Part shown: in pieces, positions 23,887-33,678 of the stretch
How the letters are laid out: every line of letters starts with the position of its first letter
Numbering within the stretch: the first letter of the stretch is position 1
Source of the DNA: Anaerolineae bacterium
GTDB lineage: Bacteria; Chloroflexota; Anaerolineae; Aggregatilineales; Phototrophicaceae
Length of the DNA stretch: 64,000 bases
Direction: 5' to 3'
Assembly (NCBI GenBank): GCA_022841825.1
Contig: JALHQT010000001.1
Location: 1,302,001-1,366,000 of the forward strand
Notes under the pieces: model-generated
The model's database searches: none
Told to the model about the DNA's origin: nothing
What the model saw: the letters and a program-made list of their open reading frames with translations, nothing else
Translations under genes and position numbers: made by a program

Positions 23887-26800
23887 CTACCCGGAGCGCA
23901 CGTCAATGTCACTGATGTAGACACCATCGCTTGTGTCAGCATCCGTATTGTAGCGGAAGCGAATCATGACGCTTGCCGCCTGGGGCAGCGAAACAGCCGC
24001 AGACTGCCAGGCAAAGTCCGCCGGGAACCGCGTATCGCCCGTGTTCCACGACGCAGGCGCTACCGTCCAGGTGAAGCCACCATCGGTTGAGACGTCCACG
24101 AACAGGCGAGTGCCCGTGTCCTGGCGCGCAATCCAGGTGAACCGCAGAGTCGGGTTTGCGACGCCGCTGGTGTTGAAGTAGCCGTTGAGCATCATCGAGG
24201 TCTTGCTCGGCTGCAAGCTGTCCACAGAGTTAATGCTCGCGTCCACGCCGTTCCAGTTCGGGCTGTCGCTGAACGACGACCCCAAGCGCGCGACGTTGAG
24301 GAACAGGTGGTTTCCCCCGCTAGCGCCCCAGTAATCGAGGACCAGCACGCGGTCGATAACCGCAGTCACCGTCATGTATACCGAACAGATTGTACTGCGT
24401 GAAACAGCTCCTCCGCATCCATCTAAATAAATGGTTGCTGGACTTCCCGCGAAGTTCGTGCCCGTCCCGTTGTTAATGCGCAAGCGCGTATTGTCGTTAT
24501 GCGATATCTGGAAGACATACGTCCCTGGCGTTAACTGAACGTTGCGCATGAAGCGCCCGCCGACGTTTGTAAGATAAGAGGCGTCCGCAACATAAGCACC
24601 CTCCATGATCCCGAGCGGACCTTGAGAAGTACCCAGGTTACTGACGATGATGCGGATGGCGTTGTTCATTTGAACATCGCTGACCGGCTGGGCATTCGCG
24701 GCGAACTGCGCCCGGCTCGTGGCGGTACCTGCCGTTGTCGAGAGCGCCGACAAGGTCGTGGCACCAGGTGCCGGCATCGGCCAATATTGTTCAAGCGCGT
24801 TGCGGGAGCCACTGGCGCTGCAGCCCTGCCCGGTCGCCGAAATGATGCTGCAATTCGCCCAGTAGGCACGCCACGAGCTGCTGCCGAGCGCCTGCGCACC
24901 GAACACACTGCTCTCAGTCGCCGGGTTGAACCAATCGTATGTGGTCCCCCACGTTCCATCCATGATCCATCGACTGGCGCTGGTGCTTTGCAGCGCAGTG
25001 AATGGCAGCGGAATCGCCGTCGTCGTGCCCGCGCCGCTGCCATTATAGAAGTAGCTCAGGTCGTCAATCACCCATCCATCCGCTCTGCTGCCGTCAAACG
25101 CATTGATCACCCAGCGCAGGCGAATCTGCTGCCCGACATACGGCGTCAGATTAACCTGGATACGCTGCCAACCGACGCGCTGCTGATTTCCGCTCATCTC
25201 GTTGTAGTAGCTGGTCGAATTCAGGTCAGTCCATGCCGACCACCCCGCAGTCAAACCCAACCGCTGATCGGTCTGTCCCGCATTTGCGGTGCTGACCTGC
25301 AAGCGCATACTGTGCGGATTAACCACTTCGTAACGCTGATAGTAGACCAGGTTCGGCACCTGAGCCGCCGTGATGCCGCGCAGATCTATCACCGGCTGCT
25401 GTTCGAGCGCGATGAAGGAGTCACTGGGGTAATCGGCACCTGGCGAGTCATCGAGCGCGTTGGTCGTCGCCGATGCGCTCGGCGCGCGCCCCGTGTTCGC
25501 TACACGCCAGGTACCCCCGGCGAGATACCAGCGCTGTTCGGCTGCCAGCAATGTGGTCGGCGTTGCGCCATCGATAGTGTCGCTGTAAGTCGCGCCACTC
25601 CCCGCAACCGACTGCCCTGCCAGCGCGCTGCCTGCCAGCGGGCTGCCCGACCACAAGCGGTGCACAGGTCGCTGCAAGTCAATGATCTGAATGCCATCGA
25701 CAAAGACGCCATTGGCAGTGCTGGCACCTGTGTTCAGACGGAAGCGAATCTTGATGTCATCATCGATCTGACTGGCGCTTGCCAGCAACGCCGCGTAGTT
25801 GCTGGTGGTTGCCACCTGGAGCGCCTGGCGGAGATCGACCTCTATACGCTCCCACGAATCCTGCCGCCAGCGGTCATACGTCGCGCCAGCAGCGGCGGGC
25901 GCTGTGTACGTCCAGACCTGCCGCCATTCGGCGTCACTGGCGGGATTGTTGTCATCGAGTGCTTTCGTCGTCAGGTCAACCGACAGCGTAACGCCGTTAA
26001 CGACATCGCGCCGCAGCCAGAAGACCAGCATCGGCTGTGCCGTCGCAGCGCGCCGCGCCGTCTGGTTATACGCGGGGTTGCTCGGCGTTGGCTCACCAAT
26101 CCCACCCGGATTATTGCGATTAACATCCGTATCGTAGAAGAGGTCAATCCAGCGACGCATCTCCATCAATGTCGCTGTGTTGGCGACGAAGTCGGTATTC
26201 GGAGAGTCGGCGTAGAAATTGGCGCTGCTGCCCGCGACATCGCCTACGCCTGTGCCATTCTGCACGCCCCAGCGCCCTGTCGCCCTCCAGTGATCCATCG
26301 TGAAGGACGTGCTTTCGGCGCTGTCCTGGAACGGATACGCAGCAAAGCGGTCGCCCCCGGTGCGCTCAATCGAAATCTGGTCGATCCACCACTGACTGTT
26401 GTTCGCGCCAGCTTGTGGAACAACCAGTGCCCACCGCAAGCGGAAAGGCGTCACATTCCAGTCCGGAATCTGGTCGAGCAGGATTTCGACGCGCTGCATC
26501 GTAAGGTCGGACAGGCTGCTGGTGCCAGTGCTGTTGTCCACCAACATGCCACCCGGCTGAGGCGGCACTGCCGTCCCGACCGGAACCGTCTGCCAGGTAT
26601 CAGGAGTGGTGTCGCGCGCGTCGCGTGTGTATTGAAGCTGAATCATCGCTCCAGGGACTGCCTGATAGGCATGGTAGAACGACACAACAGGCGTGCCGGT
26701 ATCACCCTCGTCATCGGTCGCGGGTGCAACCGCAGGACGAAGATCGACATTTCCTGCAAGCTCGATGAAATGAATACGAGGACCGCCACTCACCGCTGCG

Positions 26801-28359
26801 CTTTGCGAGAAATTCGGTGCCGCCGAAAGTTCCCAACCGGAGCCGCTGACCACGCGCGAAGTTGACACGTTCCAGCGACCGGAGTTGAAGAAGAAATCCC
26901 GGTGCGTCCCGCTATCCATGTTGTAACGGGAATTGACCGTGAAGGTGCGGTCGGGCTGAGGCTTGACCTCGATGTCGTCGAGATACCAGCGAACCGGGTT
27001 GCCACCCGTACCGCCGGACTCCAGCACAAAGCGCACAGCGACCGAGTTGCCGAGACCGGGGATCGAAGTCAGTGAAACCTGGTTGCGTGTCCACTGGTAA
27101 TTACGGAAGTTCGCTGCACCCGTGCGGAGATTGACCGTCTGCCAGCTAATCAGGCTGGTATCGGCATTGTAGGCACCCAGTTGAAGGCTGGCACTCGTCC
27201 CCGCGGGCAAATCCCAGACATCGTAGAAGGAGAGCGTCGGGTTGGTGACGCCGGTCAGATCGACGTAACCGCGCAGTTCCAGCACACAGCGCTGGTTGGC
27301 GGGCCAGTTATCACTGGTCGGGTTCTCGTCCCACATCCAGTCCAGAGTATTCACATCCTGGTTGCTGGTCGTGCGTCCCCAGTTGCATTGTCCGCCGCTG
27401 GGCACTATATCCGCCGAGTTCACAATACCCTGGTTCGTCATGTCCAGGCGTATGTTCGCCGTCCCGGTCGTCTCGACGTAGGAAACCGACAGCCACTGCG
27501 TACCGGAGATGGTCGTATCGAATGAGGCACCCGCGGTGCCGATGTTATTGAGCAGGATTGTACAGGCGCCCGTCGCATCGATGGCATCCTGTTCGGTTGG
27601 GCAGATGCGCAGCGTCGCCTGGTCATCACCAATCAGCCTGAAGGTGACAGCGGTTGGATTGGTTGCCTCGACGCGGCGCGTCCAACGCACCGAGAAGTTG
27701 TCCGTCAGCGTCCAGGGAGCAGCCAGCGGCGCATTCGTCCCATAGTTAAAATCAAGGGCGACTGCCTTCAGCGGTCCGACGATGTCGCGGTTGCGCACGA
27801 TGGTGGCTGACCCACTGAAATTCGTGGAGGGATAGTAGCGTCCCAGCCAGTCGTCACCGCCCAGCCAGACGCTGTTATCCAGCCGCCAGAAGGTTGAAGT
27901 GCCCGGATCGCCTGACTCCTGGAACACGACCGAAAACGCACGGTCGGGCGGAATATCCGTCGGATCCAGCGGCGGTGGTGGCGGTGGAATATCGGTCGGA
28001 ACCGGACTTAGGATGGGCGGCGGAGCGCCCGACGTTGGCTCCGCTGACGGCGGGATAAGCGGTACCGTCGGGAACGGCGTGCGTTCCAGCGGGTTACCCG
28101 CCACCCACGTCACCGTGCCCCAGAAGCCGTTGTCGCTGGGGTTGCCCAATGGGCTGAGCGAGGCAATCTGCTGCCCGCACGGGTTCTGCCCGGCGACATT
28201 GCAGATCACGTTCCTGAACACATTGGCAATCGCGGGACCAGTAGCAGACAGCGCCACTGCCATTGCCAGCGCGAGCAAAGCAAGAATGAGGGCATATTCA
28301 ACCAATGCCTGCCCTGCTTGCTCGCGTTCTCGCTTAAGATTCCGAATGACATTCATCAT
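23887..28359 (-). CDS. Giant surface protein with Flp-pilin-like N-terminus
   Basis: A 1490-residue protein. The N-terminus has a short basic leader followed by GQALVEYALILALLALAMAV, the class III (Flp/Tad) prepilin pattern, so it may be cut before the hydrophobic helix and placed in a pilus or membrane. A Pro/Thr linker (about 100-140) follows, then a PA14-like domain (WLGRYYPSTNFSG ... DNFSVRWTRRVE), then repeated beta-sandwich units that end in motifs such as WYLDDIEV, WWIDQISIER and DGWVIDDL, like MAM or immune-inhibitor-A modules, and a second PA14-like stretch (YVFQISHNDNTRLRIN). This suggests glycan or surface adhesion. It is a single-gene unit with its own terminator. Starts upstream of 28359 lack support. 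Confidence 0.8.
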   Translation of the reverse strand: MMNVIRNLKREREQAGQALVEYALILALLALAMAVALSATGPAIANVFRNVICNVAGQNPCGQQIASLSPLGNPSDNGFWGTVTWVAGNPLERTPFPTVPLIPPSAEPTSGAPPPILSPVPTDIPPPPPPLDPTDIPPDRAFSVVFQESGDPGTSTFWRLDNSVWLGGDDWLGRYYPSTNFSGSATIVRNRDIVGPLKAVALDFNYGTNAPLAAPWTLTDNFSVRWTRRVEATNPTAVTFRLIGDDQATLRICPTEQDAIDATGACTILLNNIGTAGASFDTTISGTQWLSVSYVETTGTANIRLDMTNQGIVNSADIVPSGGQCNWGRTTSNQDVNTLDWMWDENPTSDNWPANQRCVLELRGYVDLTGVTNPTLSFYDVWDLPAGTSASLQLGAYNADTSLISWQTVNLRTGAANFRNYQWTRNQVSLTSIPGLGNSVAVRFVLESGGTGGNPVRWYLDDIEVKPQPDRTFTVNSRYNMDSGTHRDFFFNSGRWNVSTSRVVSGSGWELSAAPNFSQSAAVSGGPRIHFIELAGNVDLRPAVAPATDDEGDTGTPVVSFYHAYQAVPGAMIQLQYTRDARDTTPDTWQTVPVGTAVPPQPGGMLVDNSTGTSSLSDLTMQRVEILLDQIPDWNVTPFRLRWALVVPQAGANNSQWWIDQISIERTGGDRFAAYPFQDSAESTSFTMDHWRATGRWGVQNGTGVGDVAGSSANFYADSPNTDFVANTATLMEMRRWIDLFYDTDVNRNNPGGIGEPTPSNPAYNQTARRAATAQPMLVFWLRRDVVNGVTLSVDLTTKALDDNNPASDAEWRQVWTYTAPAAAGATYDRWRQDSWERIEVDLRQALQVATTSNYAALLASASQIDDDIKIRFRLNTGASTANGVFVDGIQIIDLQRPVHRLWSGSPLAGSALAGQSVAGSGATYSDTIDGATPTTLLAAEQRWYLAGGTWRVANTGRAPSASATTNALDDSPGADYPSDSFIALEQQPVIDLRGITAAQVPNLVYYQRYEVVNPHSMRLQVSTANAGQTDQRLGLTAGWSAWTDLNSTSYYNEMSGNQQRVGWQRIQVNLTPYVGQQIRLRWVINAFDGSRADGWVIDDLSYFYNGSGAGTTTAIPLPFTALQSTSASRWIMDGTWGTTYDWFNPATESSVFGAQALGSSSWRAYWANCSIISATGQGCSASGSRNALEQYWPMPAPGATTLSALSTTAGTATSRAQFAANAQPVSDVQMNNAIRIIVSNLGTSQGPLGIMEGAYVADASYLTNVGGRFMRNVQLTPGTYVFQISHNDNTRLRINNGTGTNFAGSPATIYLDGCGGAVSRSTICSVYMTVTAVIDRVLVLDYWGASGGNHLFLNVARLGSSFSDSPNWNGVDASINSVDSLQPSKTSMMLNGYFNTSGVANPTLRFTWIARQDTGTRLFVDVSTDGGFTWTVAPASWNTGDTRFPADFAWQSAAVSLPQAASVMIRFRYNTDADTSDGVYISDIDVRSG

Positions 28360-28518
28360 TGGCAGTACACCTTGTTCATCACTTGCTTGACTGCGCAAGA
28401 AGACGTACAACTGAGTCAGAACACTTTTTTCACCTCTTTAATGTTACTCGACTCTTGCAACGCAGGGATTGTAGAATTGTAAGGCTCTTGTTCGGATGCG
28501 TTGACAAATGGAGACCCT

Positions 28519-29397
28519 ATGCCAGCAGTGATCATTGACGGGCAGCAGGTGGCAGAACGAATGCGCTCTGCCATCGCCGAAGAAGCCGCGCAGTTCGCTG
28601 CGCAGCATGGGTTTCCCCCTGGTTTAGGCGTTGTCCTGGTCGGCGATAACCCCGCTTCCCACCAGTACGTACGCATGAAGCGCCGCGCCTGCGAGAAAGC
28701 TGGTATGGCATCCTTTGCGGCAGAGCTGCCCCAAAACGCCACTCAGGACCAGGTCGCGGCAGCCGTTCAGGCGATGAACGATGACCCCAGAGTGCATGGC
28801 ATCCTCGTCCAGCTTCCGCTGCCCCCCCAGGTCGATGAACAGACGATTCTCAGCCTCGTCAGCCTCGACAAAGATGTCGATGGCTTCCACCCGCTCAATA
28901 TCGGCGCGCTGGCGATGAAGGGGCGCGACCCGCTCTTCACCCCCGCCACGCCCACTGGCTGCATGGTCTTGCTGGAGGAGGTCGGCGCGGTGCTCGACGG
29001 GGCGAATGCCGTCGTCATCGGACGCAGCAACATCGTCGGGCTGCCCGTCGCGCTCATGCTGATGAAGGCGAACGCCACCGTCACCGTCTGCCACAGCCGC
29101 ACGCGCGACATGCGCTCTGTCATCCAGCGCGCCGACGTCGTGATCGCCGCCATCGGCAAGCCGGAATATGTCAAAGGCGACTGGCTGAAGCCCGGCGCGG
29201 TCGTGATTGACGTCGGAACCAACAAGATTGACGATCCAGGCAGCCCGCAGGGCTACCGCTTTGTCGGCGATGTCGAGTTTGCGTCGGCGGTCAATGTCGC
29301 GTCTGCCATCAGCAAAGTCCCTGGCGGCGTCGGACCGATGACGATCACCATGCTGATGGTCAACACGATGAAGGCGGCAAAACGGCGCGTACCCTAA
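28519..29397 (+). CDS. folD: Bifunctional methylene-THF dehydrogenase/cyclohydrolase
   Basis: A 292-residue FolD, normal length. Visible are YVRMKRRACEKAG (active-site Lys/Tyr region: the Y and K of YVxxK), QLPLPPQVDEQTIL, DKDVDGFHPLN and the dinucleotide-binding segment VIGRSNIVGLPVALML, ending in PGGVGPMTITML. It interconverts methylene-, methenyl- and formyl-tetrahydrofolate in the cytosol. GGAGA lies 4 bases before the ATG at 28519. Its end overlaps the opposing methyltransferase gene by four bases. Confidence 0.96.
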   Translation: MPAVIIDGQQVAERMRSAIAEEAAQFAAQHGFPPGLGVVLVGDNPASHQYVRMKRRACEKAGMASFAAELPQNATQDQVAAAVQAMNDDPRVHGILVQLPLPPQVDEQTILSLVSLDKDVDGFHPLNIGALAMKGRDPLFTPATPTGCMVLLEEVGAVLDGANAVVIGRSNIVGLPVALMLMKANATVTVCHSRTRDMRSVIQRADVVIAAIGKPEYVKGDWLKPGAVVIDVGTNKIDDPGSPQGYRFVGDVEFASAVNVASAISKVPGGVGPMTITMLMVNTMKAAKRRVP

Positions 29398-30020
29398 GCA
29401 CGCACCGCCCAGACGACATAGAGTGGGTCCTCGCCCCCGCCGAACAAGCCACGCCTCCCTGGTTTGAACTGCGCCTGGATGTCCTGCCAGCCGCCCGACT
29501 GCGCAAAATACTGCGCAACCAGTTCCATATGCTGCTTGTCGTCAGTCATCTTCCAGATGGCGACCGCCTTGGTCGGAAAACAGCGATTGCTAAAGGACAC
29601 AATGAATGGCGCACCGGGTTTAAGCACGCGCCCGACCTCACGAAAGACTTCGACGGGTTGTGTCAGATACTGCACGGACACCGTACAGACCGCTGCATCA
29701 AATTCCGCATCGGCGAACGGCAGTTGTGGCGCATGGTTCAGGCTGTGGATGACAGTCTCGGTCAGCGCCGGGTTATCATCCATTTCCGCCTGGTTCATGC
29801 CTAACCCCACCACACGATCAAACGCAACGCCTTCCGGCAGATGCGAACGCCAGCTTGACATAAGGTCGAGCAGTGCGCCGCCGGCCGGCAGCTGATCGCG
29901 CAGAAACTCTGCCAGCGTCGCAATCGCCGCATCATCGATATGCACGACCTTGCGCGGCTGCGTATAGAAGTTGAAATCGTCGCTTTCGTCCTGGCGGCGA
30001 AAGTAGTCGGCTGGAAACAT
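29394..30020 (-). CDS. Class I SAM-dependent methyltransferase
   Basis: A 208-residue protein with a methyltransferase core of the Methyltransf_11 kind: GGALLDLMSSWRSHLP (motif I region), VVGLGMNQAEM, FDAAVCTVSVQYLTQP (motif IV-like) and VLKPGAPFIVSFSNR. The motif I glycine pattern is atypical (LDLMSS rather than DxGxG), which is seen in a subgroup of this family. The substrate is unknown. ATG 30020 is chosen with AGGG 9 bases upstream; ATG 30029 is also possible. Confidence 0.78.
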   Translation of the reverse strand: MFPADYFRRQDESDDFNFYTQPRKVVHIDDAAIATLAEFLRDQLPAGGALLDLMSSWRSHLPEGVAFDRVVGLGMNQAEMDDNPALTETVIHSLNHAPQLPFADAEFDAAVCTVSVQYLTQPVEVFREVGRVLKPGAPFIVSFSNRCFPTKAVAIWKMTDDKQHMELVAQYFAQSGGWQDIQAQFKPGRRGLFGGGEDPLYVVWAVRA

Positions 30021-30058
30021 ACTGCGCATCCCTAAACAGTGAGAACGATGAAGGTGGA

Positions 30059-30556
30059 TTATCTGCGATCCGGCTGAGGCGCAAATGAGGCGCGCCGAAA
30101 TGCTCGCAAACGCCGCGTGATCGCCGAACCTAGCGCCCTGCCCTGCCAGAGGCGTGCCAACCGCAGATCGCGCCGCCCCACCCAAAAAGCAATCAGGAGC
30201 GTCGTAAGCATCCCGCCAGAAAAAAGCATCGCCGTCGTGATGAACGGGTTATGCCTGACCTGGGTTGTCAAGACCACTGTCGCCAGATGAAATGCACCCA
30301 GCAGCGCTGCACTCACGTTCAGCGCCGCGACGATAAATGTCAGAGGCACTGCCAGGAAGACCAGCCAGCCTTTTTCACGCAGCGTGCCGCGCCCAAGTTG
30401 ATAGGCTGTCCACACCGGGGCAACCAGGACTGCGAAGACGAGGGTGAGCAGGACAAGGGTCGGCAGAAAGCGCAGGCAGCCTTCTGCCGGACGGGAATCG
30501 TGTTGAAAGACGCCCAACCAGTCCCAATCGTCATACGGATCATCGCGCCGAGGCAT
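30059..30556 (-). CDS. Small membrane protein of unknown function
   Basis: A 165-residue protein with three predicted membrane helices (about residues 28-55, 65-90 and 105-127) and a basic C-terminal tail (RRLRAFRRASF). The N-terminus is acidic (RRDDPYDDWDW). No family is recognised. GGGGG lies five bases before the ATG at 30556. It sits between the CpXC protein gene and the methyltransferase gene on the same strand. Confidence 0.6.
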   Translation of the reverse strand: MPRRDDPYDDWDWLGVFQHDSRPAEGCLRFLPTLVLLTLVFAVLVAPVWTAYQLGRGTLREKGWLVFLAVPLTFIVAALNVSAALLGAFHLATVVLTTQVRHNPFITTAMLFSGGMLTTLLIAFWVGRRDLRLARLWQGRALGSAITRRLRAFRRASFAPQPDRR

Positions 30557-30615
30557 AAATACCCCCAAAATCTCACGCGCGCCTTACCGAATGCATACAA
30601 TAAGGTCACTGTACG

Positions 30616-30642
30616 CCAGGACGAAACTGATGTTCGTCCTGG
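30616..30642 (-). terminator. Hairpin after the CpXC gene
   Basis: A perfect 10-base stem (CCAGGACGAA with TTCGTCCTGG) with a 7-base loop, 25 bases after the CpXC stop codon. No T run follows, so termination is uncertain. Confidence 0.4.
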
Positions 30643-30666
30643 TTATTGGGGGGTTTGTTCCGAAGC

Positions 30667-32025
30667 CTACGAAACCACGCCTTCTGCCAGCGTGCGCAGG
30701 TGACGAATACGCTCGACGATGGCGGGGTTATCGCCGCGCGCTTCCAGCGTGCGCCCGACCGCATCGAGTGCCTGAAGCAGCGACGGTCCAAATTGCGCGC
30801 CCTCGCTCCTGAGCAGTGACTCGGCGTCCTCCGCCGTCGGCGCACCCAGAATCTGGTTGATGAAGCGCAGTTCCGGCGACATCTGGGATTGCAGTGCCTG
30901 GATCACCTGGTCGTAGATCTGGCGCAGGCGCGCGCTCGCCTGAAGATTGCCGCTCTGCTCGGCGTTTTGTAGATTTGCCGTCAGCACTGCCATGAACGCA
31001 TCGTCAAACATATGCGCGTTTTCAGCGATGAACTGCTGCGGGTTGGGCGTCTGGAGGATCGCCTGAAGCAGCGCGACCGCTTCCTGGAGGGCATCCTGCG
31101 CTTCGGCGTCCACGGCTTGTACGAGTTCCTGCAAGCGCGCGCGCAGCGCTTCTAAGGCATCGCGCTGGTCGGCGGGCGACTGCCCGATCCTGAGCGTGAG
31201 CTGATTGAAGAACTCATCATCGAACGCGGGGCGCGCCAGACCGATCAATGCCTGCAACCGCATTTCATCGCTCATGTAGCGGATAGCGATATTCATGAAG
31301 GTTTCGCGGGTCGCGTCCTGTCCCAAGCCACGCAGCTCCGCCTCCATCTCACGAACGACGCGCTCCTGCTCCTGAGCATCGGCGATGATCGCCTTGCCAT
31401 AAGACGAAAGCTGCATCACCATCTGCTGGGTCATCATGATCTGCTGGGCAGCTTCGCGCGCGCCATCCTGCATAGCGCGCTGGGCAAACATGCCCATCGT
31501 TTGCAGGAAGGGACCGTCGATTTCCGCATCATACTGCGCCACCAAAGATGGCAGTACGTCGTCGGTCGCCTGCAAGAACTGTTCGATCAGGCGAGCGCGC
31601 TGCTTTTGCGCCGCCATCATCTCCGGGGTGACACCATCCGCCTGCAAGATCTGTTCGAGTAATCCTGCCATCGTCAGCGCCTGTCGCGGCTGGAAAAAGT
31701 ACCCACGCATCCCCCCCTGCGGAACGACCTTCGTCAATTCACGAAGCAGGTCGCCGGTGACTTTTTCCTGCTGGTCTTTGGGCAGTCCCAATTCCATCGG
31801 CACAAACGTAATCAGGAGATCCTTACTGGGATCATGATAGATAAGCGGCGATGCAACCTGAATCGCGGTGCCGCAGTGAGGACATTGGGCGACGTTGAAA
31901 CGCCCGCTCAACAGGCGCATTTTTGCGTCTGGGTCTTGCTGCGCATCGACCACCATTTCCACCGTCGCGGGGAATTGATTTCGACACTGTGGACAGGTGA
32001 CGGTCGTTCGAGATGCGATAGCCAT
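30667..32025 (-). CDS. CpXC domain protein
   Basis: A 452-residue protein. Residues about 1-130 are a CpXC domain, with the paired motifs TCPQCRNQFPA and AQCPHCGTAIQV, a predicted zinc site. The remainder is alpha-helical and rich in Gln and Glu (for example AQEQERVVREMEAELRGL), probably coiled coils. CpXC proteins are widespread in Chloroflexota and Firmicutes, with unknown function. ATG 32025 follows AAGGAA by nine bases. The histidine kinase gene lies immediately upstream (22 bases), so the two may be cotranscribed. Confidence 0.8.
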   Translation of the reverse strand: MAIASRTTVTCPQCRNQFPATVEMVVDAQQDPDAKMRLLSGRFNVAQCPHCGTAIQVASPLIYHDPSKDLLITFVPMELGLPKDQQEKVTGDLLRELTKVVPQGGMRGYFFQPRQALTMAGLLEQILQADGVTPEMMAAQKQRARLIEQFLQATDDVLPSLVAQYDAEIDGPFLQTMGMFAQRAMQDGAREAAQQIMMTQQMVMQLSSYGKAIIADAQEQERVVREMEAELRGLGQDATRETFMNIAIRYMSDEMRLQALIGLARPAFDDEFFNQLTLRIGQSPADQRDALEALRARLQELVQAVDAEAQDALQEAVALLQAILQTPNPQQFIAENAHMFDDAFMAVLTANLQNAEQSGNLQASARLRQIYDQVIQALQSQMSPELRFINQILGAPTAEDAESLLRSEGAQFGPSLLQALDAVGRTLEARGDNPAIVERIRHLRTLAEGVVS

Positions 32026-32047
32026 GTGTTGTGATTCCTTGTTGATA

Positions 32048-33613
32048 TCAGAGTGGAAGGGAGAAGTAAAAGGTCGAGCCATTCCCCGGAGCGCTTTCGA
32101 CCCACATGCGCCCACCATGCGCTTCGATGATGGCGCGCGAAAGATACAACCCAAGCCCCGTGCCCTGCGTCTTGCGGCTCAAAGCGCCATCGACACGATA
32201 AAACCGCTCGAAAATGCGCGACTGATCAGCGCTGGACAAGCCAACGCCCTCATCACGCACGTAGGCGACAACCTGCGTACCATCGTCATGCGCGCCGATC
32301 TCGACTGTCCCACCCTCCGGCGAGTACTTGATGGCGTTACTGACAAGGTTATCGAGCACCTGGCGCAGCCGCACCTCGTCACCTGGCACCGGCGATAGCC
32401 CTGGTGCAAAGCGCAGCACGAAACGATGTTTCTGCGTCTGCGTGGAGAACCGTTCAATCACACGCTTCGCCAGCGCCTCCAGCATGACATCGTCCTTGTT
32501 GAGTTTAAGGTTGCGATCTGCTTGGATGCGGCTCGCCGTCAGCAGGTTTTCGATCAGCTCTGTCAGGCGGTCGGACTCCTCTTCGATGACCCCGCTGTAC
32601 TCGCGCACGAACTCTGGCGGAAACTCGACATCATCGCGCCGCAGGGTGGCTGCGTGCCCTTTGATGAGCGCGACCGGCGTCTTCAGTTCGTGCGAGATGG
32701 TGGAGATAAAGACGTTCTGCATCTCCTGCGCCTGACGAAAGTTGGTGATGTCGCGCACATTGGCGATGATCGTACGCAGACGCCCATCGGCATGAAAGAG
32801 CGGCGCGTAGATGATGGCAAGGCTCTGAGTCATGCCATCGCGCCGCAGCAAGTCACCTTCGACATAAAGCGGTTCACCGCTCATTGACGTATCCTGCGCA
32901 AGGGGCCACCCCCCCACAATCGCCTGCTCCAGATCGCCCTTCTCCAGGCGCTTCCATGTCAGTACTTCGGCGACCGGCTTACCGATGGCATCTTCCGCCA
33001 GCCAGCCCGTCATACGCTCAAGTGCGCGATTGAACGACGCGATCCGGAATTCGTCATCGAGAATCATGACCCCATCGGCGCTATGCTGAAGAATAGCCGC
33101 GAGCTGCTGTCGTTCCACGTTGATGCGCTCATAAAGCTGCGCGTTATGGACGGCGATGGCAGCCTGATCCGCAAAGCTCTGCAAGATCTGGATGTCGTCC
33201 TGTGTCGCTGTCCCGCGCGTTGCCCGAAACGCAACCAGGAAGCCGAGCGGCTCTTCCGCGATGATCAGCGGAAGGGCGAATGACTGCCGCATCCGCCGAT
33301 CCAAGCCGATGCCCATTCGCGTGAGCTGATCGTGGAAGCTCTCGTAATCGAGCTTCTCCTGTTCCAGAAGCGCATTCAACTGTTCGCCGAGTTCGGGAAC
33401 CCGCTCAGACATGATGCCGAGCGTGGCGCGGATACGGTATGTGCCGGACGAATCACGCAGCGCGATTAAACCCAACTGCCCGCCCAGCATCACGACGGAC
33501 GCATTCAGGACGCGCCGCAAGACCTCGCTCAATTCAAGTTGGGCGGTGATGGCACGCGAGATTTCCAGCAAGAAATCCCGCTGCCGGACGCGGAAGTCTT
33601 GCAGCATAAGCAT
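32048..33613 (-). CDS. Cytoplasmic GAF-PAS sensor histidine kinase
   Basis: A 521-residue kinase with no membrane helix. Order: GAF domain (about 15-165), PAS domain (about 170-295, LQHSADGVMILDDEFRIASF), HisKA with the phospho-accepting His in ISTISHELKTPV, and HATPase_c with NLVSNAIKYSPEGG, VRDEGVGLS and TQGTGLGLYLSRAIIEAHGG. It would sense an internal signal and phosphorylate an unlinked response regulator. No regulator gene is adjacent. ATG 33607 is an alternative start. Confidence 0.92.
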   Translation of the reverse strand: MLMLQDFRVRQRDFLLEISRAITAQLELSEVLRRVLNASVVMLGGQLGLIALRDSSGTYRIRATLGIMSERVPELGEQLNALLEQEKLDYESFHDQLTRMGIGLDRRMRQSFALPLIIAEEPLGFLVAFRATRGTATQDDIQILQSFADQAAIAVHNAQLYERINVERQQLAAILQHSADGVMILDDEFRIASFNRALERMTGWLAEDAIGKPVAEVLTWKRLEKGDLEQAIVGGWPLAQDTSMSGEPLYVEGDLLRRDGMTQSLAIIYAPLFHADGRLRTIIANVRDITNFRQAQEMQNVFISTISHELKTPVALIKGHAATLRRDDVEFPPEFVREYSGVIEEESDRLTELIENLLTASRIQADRNLKLNKDDVMLEALAKRVIERFSTQTQKHRFVLRFAPGLSPVPGDEVRLRQVLDNLVSNAIKYSPEGGTVEIGAHDDGTQVVAYVRDEGVGLSSADQSRIFERFYRVDGALSRKTQGTGLGLYLSRAIIEAHGGRMWVESAPGNGSTFYFSLPL

Positions 33614-33678
33614 AGTGTGGCAAGTGTAGCACGCCCGATATTGGATTTGTGTTGGAGGATTTCCGTCCGCTGACTGGC

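Noticed and set aside
24622-26865. A 747-codon open frame on the plus strand opposite the giant surface protein gene
   Set aside because: It is arginine-rich with no domain pattern, lies wholly antisense to a gene with clear domains and terminator, and is typical of GC-rich shadow frames.
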